DNA from: Corynebacterium humireducens NBRC 106098 = DSM 45392 | GTDB lineage: Bacteria; Actinomycetota; Actinomycetes; Mycobacteriales; Mycobacteriaceae | Reading direction: 5' to 3' | DNA length: 64,000 bases | Assembly (NCBI RefSeq): GCF_000819445.1 | Contig: NZ_CP005286.1 | Location: 2,294,001 to 2,358,000 of the forward strand | Shown: piece by piece, positions 9,602 through 18,144 of the stretch | How positions within the stretch are numbered: position 1 is the stretch's first letter | How the letters are laid out: each line of letters opens with the position of its first letter | The notes under the pieces: model-generated | Seen by the model: only the letters and a program-made list of their open reading frames with translations | Database searches by the model: none | Told to the model about the DNA's origin: nothing | Translations under genes and position numbers: made by a program

Positions 9602-10102
9602 ATGTCGCGTACCCGCAATATCGCCGTCGTCGCACTCTCCGCGTCGCTGGCCGTGTCCGCTCTGCCCGCCGTCGCCACAGCCAACCCGCTCGCCGGTTCT
9701 TCGCAGAGCCCCTACGCCGCCCTGGCCGACCATTCCGGCATCCAGGCCGCGCTTCTGCACGAGACCAACGTCTACCGCGCGTCCCGCGGCCTGGCTCCGC
9801 TGTCGAGCCACCACATGCTGGACAACGTGGCCCAGTCCTGGTCGGAGACGATGGCGAGCCAGCGTCACCTGCGCCACAACCCGTCCTACGTCAACCACTA
9901 CCCGTCGTCGTGGCGCAAGGCCGCTGAGAACGTGGGCACCTTCAACCAGTCCGTCGCAGCGCGTGACATGCTGCAGGCGTGGCTGAACTCCCCGTCGCAC
10001 CGTCGCAACGTGGAGAACCCGGAGTTCACGCACGTGGGCGTGGGCTGGGCCACCAGTTCCGACGGCTCGGTGTACGCCACCCAGAACTTCGCCGCCCTCT
10101 AG
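9602..10102 (+). CDS. Secreted CAP-domain (SCP/PR-1) protein
   Basis: The 166-aa protein has a Sec signal peptide (cleavage predicted after AVATA, about residue 25) and a CAP domain with the family features: the N-terminal helix LHETNVYRASRGLAPLS, LDNVAQSWSETMA with H..LRHN, AENVG (the conserved Glu) and WLNSPSHRRNVENPEFTHVGVGW. CAP proteins are extracellular; bacterial members are mostly uncharacterised. GAGGAG lies 6-7 nt before the ATG. It is monocistronic, ending in the terminator at 10121. Confidence 0.93.
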   Translation: MSRTRNIAVVALSASLAVSALPAVATANPLAGSSQSPYAALADHSGIQAALLHETNVYRASRGLAPLSSHHMLDNVAQSWSETMASQRHLRHNPSYVNHYPSSWRKAAENVGTFNQSVAARDMLQAWLNSPSHRRNVENPEFTHVGVGWATSSDGSVYATQNFAAL

Positions 10103-10120
10103 GGGAGGCACCCAGCAGTT

Positions 10121-10154
10121 GAGGCCTCCGGGAATTCCCGGAGGCCTCTTTTTT
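10121..10154 (+). terminator. Rho-independent terminator
   Basis: GAGGCCTCCGGGAATTCCCGGAGGCCTC is a perfect palindrome followed by TTTTTTC. It ends the CAP gene and can also serve the convergent MFS gene. Confidence 0.92.
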
Positions 10155-10174
10155 CTCCGGTGGGCCCGGAGGGA

Positions 10175-11611
10175 CTAGAAGGCCTGGCCCTCCTGCTGTT
10201 CCTCAGCCACCTTGGACACGAAGGGGCTGGCCAGCAGCACGAGGACGGCCATGACGCCGGCGACGATGAAGGCGGTGTGCGCGCCGTCCGCGGTGGCCTG
10301 CGCCTGGTCCGCTCCCCCGGCGGCCGCGGCCCGGGTGCCGAAGGACAGCGCGGCGATGAGGATCGCCGTTCCTGCGGCACCGGCCAGCTGCTGCAGGGTG
10401 TTGAGGATCGCCGAGCCGTGACCGTAGAGATGCTTGGGCAGTGATCCCAGCGCCGTGGTCATCAGCGGGGTCATCATGAGTGCCAGTCCGAGGGAGAACA
10501 CGATGTGCATGGCGATGACCTGCGTCGTGGTGGACGCGATACCGAGGCGGGTCATGGACCAGACCGCACCCAGGAGCAGGAGGGCACCCGGAATGACCAA
10601 TGGCCGCGGACCGACGCGGTCGTAGAGGCGGCCGATGAAAGGTGCCAGCAGACCCGAGGCCAGGCCACCCGGCATGAGCAGCAGACCGGTGACCAGCGCG
10701 GTGACACCCAGGGCGGTCTGCAGGTAGATCGGCAGGACCATGACCACGCCGAGCAGCGTGCCCATGAGCAGCAGCGCCACGACCACGGACAGCGTGTAGT
10801 TGCGGATGGTGAAGGGGCGCAGATCCAGCAGCGGGGTCTCAAGCTTCAGCTGGCGCCACACGAACAGCGCCAGGGCGATGACACCGACGACCGCCACGCC
10901 GACGGCCACCGGAAGGTTCGTCCCCAGGGTGCTCAGTGCGTAGACGAGGCCGCCGAAGCCGAGGGCGGAGAGCACCACGGACGGCGGATCGAAGGGGGTG
11001 CGGGTGGTCTCGCCGATGTTGCGGATGAACACTGCCCCGACCACCAGCGCCACGGTGATGAGGGGTACCACGAGCCAGAACAGCCAGTGCCAGGTGAGGC
11101 GGTTGAGGATAAAGCCTGAGACGGTGGGGCCCAGCGCCGGGGCGACGGACATGACGATGGAGATCACGCCCATGACCGAGCCGCGCCGGTTGGCCGGCAC
11201 GACCGTCATGGCGACGGTCATCAGCAGCGGCATGATGAGCGCGGTGCCGACCGCCTGGACGATGCGGCCGATGAGCAGCACAGGGAACGTCGGTGCGGCG
11301 GCGGCCACGACGGTGCCCACGAGGAAGCTGCTCACGGCGGCGAGGAACACCTGCCTGGTGGAGAAGCGCTGGAGTATCCACCCGGTCGCCGGGATGACGA
11401 CGGCCATCGTGAGCATGAAGCCGGTCGTCAGCCACTGGGCGGTGGTGGCGGGGATCTGGAAATCCTCCATGATCGAGGGCAGCGCCACCGAGAGGATCGT
11501 CTCGTTGAGGAACATCACCAGCGCCGAGCCGACAAGCACGGTGAGGATCACCTTCACCTCGGCAGGCAGCGCCTCATTGTTGGTGCCGGTCGGGGAACTT
11601 TTCGTGTTCAT
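10175..11611 (-). CDS. MFS drug exporter, DHA2 (EmrB/QacA) family
   Basis: The 478-aa integral membrane protein carries MFS features: LNETILSVALPSIMEDF in helix 1, the QWLTTGFMLTMAV helix 2, RFSTRQVF as motif A, and GxALGPTVSGF (motif C of antiporters) in helix 5. Repeating hydrophobic segments suggest 12-14 helices, as expected for DHA2 proton-coupled exporters (LmrB/EmrB type). The ATG at 11611 was chosen because GGAAGG lies 7 nt upstream; a GTG-type start six codons earlier has none. The substrate cannot be told, and no adjacent regulator faces it. Confidence 0.9.
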   Translation of the reverse strand: MNTKSSPTGTNNEALPAEVKVILTVLVGSALVMFLNETILSVALPSIMEDFQIPATTAQWLTTGFMLTMAVVIPATGWILQRFSTRQVFLAAVSSFLVGTVVAAAAPTFPVLLIGRIVQAVGTALIMPLLMTVAMTVVPANRRGSVMGVISIVMSVAPALGPTVSGFILNRLTWHWLFWLVVPLITVALVVGAVFIRNIGETTRTPFDPPSVVLSALGFGGLVYALSTLGTNLPVAVGVAVVGVIALALFVWRQLKLETPLLDLRPFTIRNYTLSVVVALLLMGTLLGVVMVLPIYLQTALGVTALVTGLLLMPGGLASGLLAPFIGRLYDRVGPRPLVIPGALLLLGAVWSMTRLGIASTTTQVIAMHIVFSLGLALMMTPLMTTALGSLPKHLYGHGSAILNTLQQLAGAAGTAILIAALSFGTRAAAAGGADQAQATADGAHTAFIVAGVMAVLVLLASPFVSKVAEEQQEGQAF

Positions 11612-12013
11612 GTACTGACCTTCCTGCATCGTCTGGAGATGCCGACATCCCCGGGAAAGGTGATCAGACTATCCGCTGTCATGCGTCCCTACTAATCGAC
11701 GCCGCGCTCCCCCGTTCCACCCCTGCCACAGTATTGCCACCCCGCGCCAGTTTGAGTCTCATATATATAAGCCTCGACCCGCCGCATTACGCCAACGGCA
11801 ACGATTGTGAGAAGAAACACTTCCGTGGCCGTTTGCCTGTGCGCGAACTGTCAGTCCCCAGAAGCACATGAGTGTACTTCATGGGTCGGACAACACCCGC
11901 ATTGTCCCTCCCCGGAGTGTCGGCTTTCGCCGACGATTCCCTCAGAAAAGCCCCTGAACTGCATATTCCAGAAGTTTCCACCAGTCGAACAGGCACGACC
12001 CACGAGGAAACTA

Positions 12014-12027
12014 ACCCCCTTAGGGGT
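12014..12027. promoter_or_regulatory. Candidate RamA-type site
   Basis: ACCCCCTTAGGGGT pairs an AC5T half with an AG4T half in inverted orientation. RamA, the LuxR-type regulator reported to activate cspB in C. glutamicum, binds TG4-6T/C or AC4-6A/G/T runs. The site lies 337 bp upstream of the S-layer start. Confidence 0.4.
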
Positions 12028-12207
12028 CACCCGTTCGGCTTAACTTGGACCCATCAGATGGCCAGCTGCAAGCCATAAACATTTCAGCAATTCACCAATA
12101 ACCCGCTGCTAGACGCCTATTTTTCCGTTATCGGACCGTTACTGCGTTAGACACCGGCACAACTGTCCGCCCGGCGGCGGGAGGGCGCAAAATCCCGAAA
12201 ACTGTCC

Positions 12208-12213
12208 TAAGGT
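12208..12213 (+). promoter_or_regulatory. Candidate -10 element of the S-layer gene
   Basis: TAAGGT fits the relaxed corynebacterial TANNNT -10 hexamer. No good -35 is visible. Use of this site would give a 5' leader of about 145 nt including the hairpin at 12243. Confidence 0.35.
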
Positions 12214-12242
12214 GATGCCCAGCGACCGAGTCGCCAGGCATT

Positions 12243-12282
12243 GCGAAAAATATGAGCCCGGAGCTATTCCGGAATTTTTCGC
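12243..12282 (+). promoter_or_regulatory. Hairpin in the S-layer 5' leader
   Basis: Perfect 9-bp arms GCGAAAAAT and ATTTTTCGC enclose a 22-nt segment holding a second small stem (CCGGAgctatTCCGG). It lies 80 nt before the start codon. It may stabilise the abundant mRNA or control it; the sequence does not say which. Confidence 0.5.
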
Positions 12283-12363
12283 GGTGGACTTTCCAGCGCC
12301 GACCAAACAGGTTCGGCCCCGGGTCTTTCAGCCCACACGATCGAATTCAGGAGTTTATCGCTC

Positions 12364-13767
12364 ATGTTCAAGAACCGCGTCCGTACCGCCGCACTCGCCG
12401 GCGCCGTCGCCATCGCAACCGGCCTCTCCGGCTTCGCCGCACCGGCCTTCGCCCAGGACACCACCCAGCAGGGCGGCTTCCGCCTGGAGGACGGCTCCAA
12501 GGCTGTCGTCGTCGAGCCCAAGAACACCTCCCCGAAGGTCCTCAAGGACCTCACCGACGAGACCGCCGTCTACCTGAACGGCATCACCGGCAACCCGGAC
12601 AACCACCTCTACGCTAACCTCGTCGACTTCTTCCTCACCCTGGGCGACGACGTCGACCCGTCCGAGGAGGCCGCTGCTCAGACCTTCGCACAGGCCCGCG
12701 CCGAGGCTGAGGCAGAGCTCGCCAAGGCTTCCGACAACGTTCTCGAGGCCCGCGCTTCCGTGAAGTACGCCGCCGAGAAGGACCGTATCGCCACCGCCGA
12801 CTACGACGCCCTGATCGCTCTCCTGGCTCCGTTCGTCCACACCGTGGGCGACCTCAACGACGTCAACGACTGGATCGACCGTGTCAACGACCTCAACACC
12901 CACGTGGAGTTCGAGGAGCTGGACAACATCAACACCCCGACCCGCGACAACGCCGTCGCCGTCTACCAGTCCGTCCTGGCCCTCAAGGCTAAGGTCGACG
13001 ACCAGGTTAAGATGGCCGGCGACTGGAACATCGACAAGGAAGACGGCCGCTACGTCAACAACGAGCACATGAAGGCCCTGCTTTCCCTGCAGGCCCTGAT
13101 CAACGAGGGTGTCGCAGAGTTCACCCCGGCCTACGAGAAGGCCGTCGCCTCCAACATCGAGGCTCAGCTGACCAACGTTCTGCCGCGCCAGCTCCTCCTC
13201 GAGCGCGCCGTCGCCCAGCGCGACACCCTGCGCGTGCTCAAGTCTCAGTTCGCTGTCATGGAGCGCTACTTCGAGCTGTACCAGAACAACGAGCTGGTCA
13301 CCGTCGATCGCACCCTGCGCACCGAGTACATCGAGCTGCTGGGCGGCCTGCACCAGGGCATCCTCATGAACGTTGGCTTCCTGCAGGAGGCTGACGCGGC
13401 GGTCACCGATTACTTCGAGTCCCTCGCCGCCAACGGCTACGACGACTGGGAGTACGACCAGGCCACCAACCTGGACGGCTACCTCGAGATCAAGCGCCAG
13501 TTCGCCCTCGAGACCTACGCCAAGGCTGTCCTCAACGGTGTTGTCTGGCAGCACGAGCTGGACCGCGTCGAGCTCATCGACCTCGCCCTGAAGGATGAGC
13601 GCGAGGCTGCCGCCAAGGCTGCTGCTGACCGCGACCGTGAGCTCAAGGCTGCCGAGGAGCTGGCTGAGGCTCAGAAGGCTATCGCTGACGCTCTGGCCAA
13701 GGACAAGGTCGACGGCGGCCAGTCCACCACCAAGCCGGGCACCTCTTCCTTCAAGCTCTCCTCCTAG
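12364..13767 (+). CDS. cspB: S-layer protein of the PS2/CspB family
   Basis: The 467-aa protein begins MFKNRVRTAALAGAVAIATG with cleavage predicted after AFA (residue 30). From memory, C. glutamicum PS2 begins MFNNRIRTAALAGAIAISTA and shares WNIDKEDGRYV-like (FGIDQEDGNYV), SNIEAQ, VRQLFLERATAQRDTLRV-like and FAIETYAK segments; the corresponding segments are all present here. The mature protein is mostly helical with an Ala/Glu/Lys coiled-coil-like end (13590-13700). PS2 anchors through a C-terminal hydrophobic segment; this protein instead ends in a Ser/Thr-rich STTKPGTSSFKLSS with two consecutive TAG stops. Codon use is strongly biased, as in very highly expressed genes. Shine-Dalgarno: AGGAG 9 nt before ATG. 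Confidence 0.88.
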   Translation: MFKNRVRTAALAGAVAIATGLSGFAAPAFAQDTTQQGGFRLEDGSKAVVVEPKNTSPKVLKDLTDETAVYLNGITGNPDNHLYANLVDFFLTLGDDVDPSEEAAAQTFAQARAEAEAELAKASDNVLEARASVKYAAEKDRIATADYDALIALLAPFVHTVGDLNDVNDWIDRVNDLNTHVEFEELDNINTPTRDNAVAVYQSVLALKAKVDDQVKMAGDWNIDKEDGRYVNNEHMKALLSLQALINEGVAEFTPAYEKAVASNIEAQLTNVLPRQLLLERAVAQRDTLRVLKSQFAVMERYFELYQNNELVTVDRTLRTEYIELLGGLHQGILMNVGFLQEADAAVTDYFESLAANGYDDWEYDQATNLDGYLEIKRQFALETYAKAVLNGVVWQHELDRVELIDLALKDEREAAAKAAADRDRELKAAEELAEAQKAIADALAKDKVDGGQSTTKPGTSSFKLSS

Positions 13768-13809
13768 TAGGAAGCTGACCCCCGACGCCCCTGGCGTTGA
13801 GGAAGCAAG

Positions 13810-13857
13810 AGGAACCCGCCTCATCCACCCCGCGTGGATGAGGCGGGTTCCTCGTTT
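13810..13857 (+). terminator. Strong terminator of the S-layer gene
   Basis: 19-bp perfect arms AGGAACCCGCCTCATCCAC (13810-13828) and its complement (13834-13852) with a 5-nt loop, followed by CGTTTATT. Confidence 0.93.
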
Positions 13858-13966
13858 ATTATGTGCCCGTGTAGCCTGCCACGCCCGGAAAGGGCCCCTG
13901 CAGGCCGCTGGGCGGCCGCATAGCTCTCAATCTAGAGGCGAACCTGTATCCATCCCTGGAAACGCC

Positions 13967-14024
13967 CACAGCCCCGCTGTGCGCTCCCTGGGTCACCGGG
14001 GAGGGTACAGCGGGGCTGTGTTTC
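13967..14024. terminator. Second inverted repeat between the S-layer and luxR genes
   Basis: Arms CACAGCCCCGCTGT (13967-13980) and ACAGCGGGGCTGTG (14007-14020), 26-nt loop, then TTTCTCT on the plus strand. It lies between convergent genes and probably ends transcription of the minus-strand LuxR gene as well. Confidence 0.6.
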
Positions 14025-14041
14025 TCTGGAGAGGGCCTACG

Positions 14042-14293
14042 TCAGGCGTTGCGGTGGTCGAAGAAACCGTCCTGCATGAGGCGGAGCATGAGGTCCGACT
14101 TCGTGCTCGCCGGACGGCCGACGCTCATGTACTTCCCCCGTACGCGGGCGATGTGCGTGCGGACGGTGTCCTCGGAGACTCCGAGAAGCTTGCCGACCTC
14201 CCGCTTCGACACGGAGGTCAGCCAGGTGAGCACCACCTCGAGCTCCCGCTTACTCAGGGCCGGCACCGACAGGGCCTTCTCCGGTACTGACAC
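14042..14293 (-). CDS. Solo LuxR-type DNA-binding protein
   Basis: The 83-aa product is essentially one GerE/LuxR helix-turn-helix: LSKRELEVVLTWLTSVSKREVGKLLGVSEDTVRTHIARVRGKY, with the typical LSxRExEVL start and recognition helix VSEDTVRTHIARV. There is no receiver or ligand-binding domain. GTG at 14293 follows GGAGGATGT; an in-frame GTG at 14314 would add seven residues. A TAATAAT lies just upstream. It is convergent with the S-layer gene, whose C. glutamicum counterpart is activated by a LuxR-type protein, so it may control that gene; this is inference. Confidence 0.85.
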   Translation of the reverse strand: MSVPEKALSVPALSKRELEVVLTWLTSVSKREVGKLLGVSEDTVRTHIARVRGKYMSVGRPASTKSDLMLRLMQDGFFDHRNA

Positions 14294-14407
14294 ACATCCT
14301 CCATCACCGAGCACAATTATTAACGTGGTGCATATTACTCATACGGTAGCCGTCCCGCAGGCCACCGGAGACGTAGTACTCAATATTGTGACCTGCGGCG
14401 GGTGCCC

Positions 14408-15662
14408 CTACCCCACAGGGAGCTCCTGCTTCGCCGGGGTGGTGGGGCGCTGCCTGCGGCGTCGGGAAGCAACCTTCTCGGCGGTGTCGGCGATCCTGTC
14501 GACGAGGTCGTGCCACACGATCTCCACCGGTCCGCGGCGGTGGAAGCGCAGCCACACGGCAGAGAGTGCGATGAGGAAGGCAGAGATGCCCAGGTAGATG
14601 CCCAGGGTGGCGGCGGTGTCCCAGGGGCCCTGGATCCGGCGGCTCATGCCCAGGCCCCAGTCGTAGAAGATGATCGAGGCGATGAGGTTCTGCAGGATGT
14701 AGTTCGTCAGGGCCATCCGCCCGACCAGGGACAGCAGGTGCCCCATGAGGCCCACGCGCTCCCGGCGGGCGTAGAAGGCCGCGACGGCGGCGAGGAGTCC
14801 GAAGGCGACGATGGTGGAGGTGCCGTAGCGGGCGACGTGGCCGGCGGTGTCGGTGAGGCGCAGTGCCCAGTCGAGGGGAACCCGACTCCGAACCCGATGC
14901 CCATGACGATGCGGCGCAGGCGGACACCCTCCGGGAGGAAGAGACCGGCCCGGTAGAGGTGGGCGCCGACGAGGAACAGACCCAGGCCCATGAAGAACAT
15001 GATGGGGATCTCCCCGCGGCCGCCGATGAAGTTCTGCACGCGGTCGGTGACCATGCCCCAGTAGGAGTCGGTGGGCAGGCCCTCCTGGATGAAGCGCATG
15101 CCCTCCTCACCCGGAGTGGCCTCGCGGACGAAGTCGCCACCCGGGAAGGAGCCGAACAGGCGCGGCCCGCCGGCCATGAAGAACATCATCACGGCGTGGG
15201 CGGCGAGGCCCACCCCCATCCAGATCTTCTGCGCGCGGGGGCTGCGGGCCATGACGGCCGCGACGACCAGGGCGGTGAGACCGTAGCCCATGAGCACGTC
15301 GAACTCGAAGATGAAGATGTAGTTCAGCAGGCCGTCGAAAATGAGGATCAGCGCCCGCCACGGGTAGCGGCCCGGCCAGGGCTCGCCGCGACGGATCGCC
15401 GCCTGGCGCTGGATCTCCAGACCGATGCCGAACATGATGGTGAGCAGTCCGATGAACTTGCCGTCGGTGAAGAGGTTGAGCAGGACGTCGGCGACGGAGT
15501 TGAAGGCCGCCAGCGCCCCTCAGCCACCGCGCCCTCGGCGGTGGCGTCCATGGAGGAGCGGGAGAAGAGCCAGATGTTGGTCAGCAGGGTGCCGAGGATC
15601 GCGATGCCCCGGAGCACGTCGAGGGCGATGATGCGCCGTCGTGGAGTGAGTGCGTTGGTCAT
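14408..15662 (-). pseudogene. DUF418 (YeiB-like) membrane protein, two frameshifts
   Basis: Three frames together read as one DUF418 protein of about 418 aa. The N-terminal part starts at 15662 (MTNALTPRRRIIALDVLRGIAILGTLL, with a family-typical DxLRGxA/I). The middle contains MFGIGLEIQRQAA and several membrane helices. The C-terminal part contains GLMGHLLSLVGRMALTNYILQN, the DUF418 signature (GRxxLTNYLxQ). The frame changes once at the CCCC run 15516-15519 and once at the CCC at 14881-14883; adding one G (minus strand) at each restores a continuous product. A TACGTT hexamer 7 nt before the ATG suggests a leaderless start. It is either a recently broken gene or one intact gene with two homopolymer sequencing errors. 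Confidence 0.85.
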
Positions 15663-15845
15663 ACGGAAAAACGTAGGAAGCACCCCTGGGAGAGCGTGCC
15701 CAGACAACAGTCCCTTGCTGGGACAACCCTGGGACGGGCACGCGGGCAGCCACCGTGAGCTGGGCTTTCGGAGGTGTTACTGGGAGGGGCCCACTATCGA
15801 CGCCCGCGCCCCCAGAAAACTCCCAGCCACCGCCACCCGTGCACG

Positions 15846-15877
15846 GGGTCAGGGAACACCCCGAGGAACCCTGACCC
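15846..15877 (-). terminator. Hairpin downstream of lysS
   Basis: GGGTCAGGG (15846-15854) and CCCTGACCC (15869-15877) form a 9-bp stem with a 14-nt loop starting 7 nt past the lysS stop. There is no clear T-tract. Confidence 0.5.
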
Positions 15878-15883
15878 GCGGTG

Positions 15884-17452
15884 CTACTTCTGCTCGGGCT
15901 TGACCATCGGGAACAGGACGGTCTCCCGGATGCCCAGGCCGGTCAGGGCCATGAGCAGACGGTCCACGCCCATGCCGATGCCGGAGGTCGGCGGCATGCC
16001 CTGCTCCATCGCGGCGAGGAAGTCCTCGTCGAGGACCATCGCCTCATCGTCACCGCCGGCGGCCAGACGGGCCTGGTCCTCGAAGCGCTCACGCTGGATG
16101 ACCGGGTCGACCAGCTCGGAATAGCCGGTGGCCAGCTCGAAGCCGCGGACGTAGAGGTCCCACTTCTCGGTCACACCCGGCTTGGAGCGGTGCTGACGGG
16201 TCAGCGGGGAGGTCTCCACCGGGAAGTCCTTGACGAAGATCGGGCCGGTGAGCTGATCCTCGCAGAGCACCTCCCAGATCTCCTCGACGAGCTTGCCGTG
16301 GCCCCAGCCGCCCTTGGCGGGAACCTCGAGGCCGACGACGTCGGCAAGCTGCTTGAGCTCCTCGACGGTGGAGTCGATGGTGACCTCCGGCTGGCCCGGG
16401 AACTTGCGCTGCAGCGCCTCGTTGAGGGAGGGGTACATCTCGATCTCCGGCCACTCGCCGCCGAGGTCGTACTCGGTGCCGTCGGCGAGCGTGACCACAT
16501 GGGAGCCGAAGACGTCCATGGTCACCGCCTGGATGAGCTCCCGGATGGTGCGCATGCCGGTGTTGTAGTCACCCCACGCCTCGTAGGTCTCCAGCATGGC
16601 GAACTCCGGGGAGTGCGAGGAATCGACGCCCTCGTTACGGAAGTTGCGGTTGACCTCGAAGACCTTGTCGATACCACCGACCACGCACCGCTTGAGGAAC
16701 AGCTCCGGCGCGATACGCAGGTACAGGTCGATGTCGAGGGCGTTGGAACGCGTCTGGAAGGGACGGGCCGCCGCACCACCGTGCAGGGTCTGCAGCATCG
16801 GGGTCTCCACCTCGACGAACCCCTCGTCCTCCAGGTGATGACGCAGCGCGCGCATCACCTTGATACGGGTCATCGCGTTCTTGCGGGCCTGCTCACGGAC
16901 GATGAGGTCCGTGTAGCGGTGACGGACGCGGGTGTCCTCGGACAGGTCCGCGAAGGTCACCGGGAGGGGACGCAGCGCCTTGGAAGCCATCTGCCAGGAG
17001 GAGGCCATGATGGACAGCTCGCCGCGTCGGGAAGCAATCACCCGGCCCCGCACGGACACGAAGTCGCCGAGATCGACGTCAGCCTTCCAGGAGTCCAGCG
17101 ACTCCTGGCCGACCTCCGCCAGGGAGAGCATCGCCTGCAGCTGCGTGCCGTCACCGTCCTGCAGCGTGGCGAAGCACAGCTTGCCCGTGTTGCGCATAAA
17201 GATGAGGCGGCCCGCGACGGCCACCTCGACGTCGGTCTCCTCGCCCGGGGCCAGGTAGGTCACGCCCTCCTCGCCGGCAGCGTCCTCGCCCTCCGGGACC
17301 ACCACGAATTTGGCCCGCAGGTCACGCAGCGACGTGGTGCGGTCGACGGTGACGGGATAGGGCTCCACACCAGCGTCGATGAGCTTCTGACGCTTCTCTC
17401 GACGGATGCGCAGCTGTTCGGGGAGGTCCTGGGGATTCTTCTGCTCGGTCAC
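15884..17452 (-). CDS. lysS: Lysyl-tRNA synthetase, class II
   Basis: The 522-aa protein starts [24 protein letters not shown]. It has the OB-fold anticodon-binding domain ([17 protein letters not shown]) and class II motifs 1 ([10 protein letters not shown]), 2 ([18 protein letters not shown]) and 3 ([15 protein letters not shown]). It charges tRNA-Lys. GTG at 17452 matches the family start; a longer reading adds [13 protein letters not shown]. No Shine-Dalgarno is visible, but TACCCT lies 9 nt upstream, suggesting leaderless transcription. Confidence 0.97.
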   Translation of the reverse strand: MTEQKNPQDLPEQLRIRREKRQKLIDAGVEPYPVTVDRTTSLRDLRAKFVVVPEGEDAAGEEGVTYLAPGEETDVEVAVAGRLIFMRNTGKLCFATLQDGDGTQLQAMLSLAEVGQESLDSWKADVDLGDFVSVRGRVIASRRGELSIMASSWQMASKALRPLPVTFADLSEDTRVRHRYTDLIVREQARKNAMTRIKVMRALRHHLEDEGFVEVETPMLQTLHGGAAARPFQTRSNALDIDLYLRIAPELFLKRCVVGGIDKVFEVNRNFRNEGVDSSHSPEFAMLETYEAWGDYNTGMRTIRELIQAVTMDVFGSHVVTLADGTEYDLGGEWPEIEMYPSLNEALQRKFPGQPEVTIDSTVEELKQLADVVGLEVPAKGGWGHGKLVEEIWEVLCEDQLTGPIFVKDFPVETSPLTRQHRSKPGVTEKWDLYVRGFELATGYSELVDPVIQRERFEDQARLAAGGDDEAMVLDEDFLAAMEQGMPPTSGIGMGVDRLLMALTGLGIRETVLFPMVKPEQK

Positions 17453-17487
17453 GGCTACCAAGGGTAGCCGATGACCTGCGGCAGCGT

Positions 17488-18144
17488 TCAACGCACCCGG
17501 GAGTACAGATGCTCCGGACGCCCCGATCCCCCGTAGCGCAGACGCACCGCCACCACCCCCTGCGCCGCCAGCTCAGCCAGACGCCGCTGAGCGGTCGCGC
17601 GGGACACTCCCGCCCGGGCGGCGGCCTCGGAGGCGGAGAGCTCGGAGTCGCCGAGGGCGTCGAGAAGCAGTTCCTCCGTGGCCGAGCGCGCCGGCCCCGT
17701 GCTCTCCCCGGGACCGTGCAGGATCGCCAGGGCGCGGTCGATCTTCTCCTGCGACAACCCGCGCGTACCCGAGACGACGCTGCGGTAGCGCGCGTACCTG
17801 TCGAGGCGGTCCAGCAGGCTCGCCTTCGGGAACGGCTTGAGCAGGTAGGCCAGCACCCCCGCGCGGATCGCCCGCCGCACCGTGTCCGGCTCTCCTGCGG
17901 CGCTGAGGACGAAGGCGTCCAAACCGCAGCCCCGGACCAGCTCAATACCGTCGCCGTCGGGGAGGTACACATCCGCCAGCAGCAGGTCCGGCGGTTCCTG
18001 GGCGATGACCGCCCGCGCCTCCGCGACCGTCCGCACACTGTCCTGCACCCGGAAACCGGGCGCCTCCGCGACGATCCCCGCGTGGATGGCCGCCACCCGG
18101 AAATCATCCTCGACGACCAGCACGCGCCACTCCCGGACGTTCAC
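17488..18144 (-). CDS. citB: CitB/DcuR-type response regulator
   Basis: The 218-aa protein has a receiver domain with the acidic pair D13-D14, phosphoacceptor D58 ([13 protein letters not shown]) and K103 (YLLKPF). The C-terminal helix-turn-helix ([31 protein letters not shown]) is that of the CitB/DcuR group. Its GTG start overlaps the sensor kinase stop by 4 bp (GTGA), so the two are translationally coupled. With the CitMHS transporter next door it is probably the citrate-responsive CitB of corynebacteria. Confidence 0.9.
   Translation of the reverse strand: MNVREWRVLVVEDDFRVAAIHAGIVAEAPGFRVQDSVRTVAEARAVIAQEPPDLLLADVYLPDGDGIELVRGCGLDAFVLSAAGEPDTVRRAIRAGVLAYLLKPFPKASLLDRLDRYARYRSVVSGTRGLSQEKIDRALAILHGPGESTGPARSATEELLLDALGDSELSASEAAARAGVSRATAQRRLAELAAQGVVAVRLRYGGSGRPEHLYSRVR

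Larger units (their letters stand above)
11612..12363. other. 752-bp non-coding region upstream of the S-layer gene
   Basis: This is the largest gene-free gap, and it is less GC-rich than its surroundings, with a TATATATA run at 11762-11769. Short reading frames exist, but none has a convincing start or recognisable product. It holds a symmetric AC5/G4T motif at 12014-12027, a possible -10 at 12208, and a structured leader at 12243-12282. The simplest reading is a large control region with a roughly 150-nt 5' leader for the S-layer gene. Confidence 0.7.

Noticed and set aside
11787..12078. Short frames in the gap upstream of the S-layer gene
   Set aside because: None has a Shine-Dalgarno or leaderless hexamer, codon use does not fit a GC-rich gene, and no protein family is recognised.
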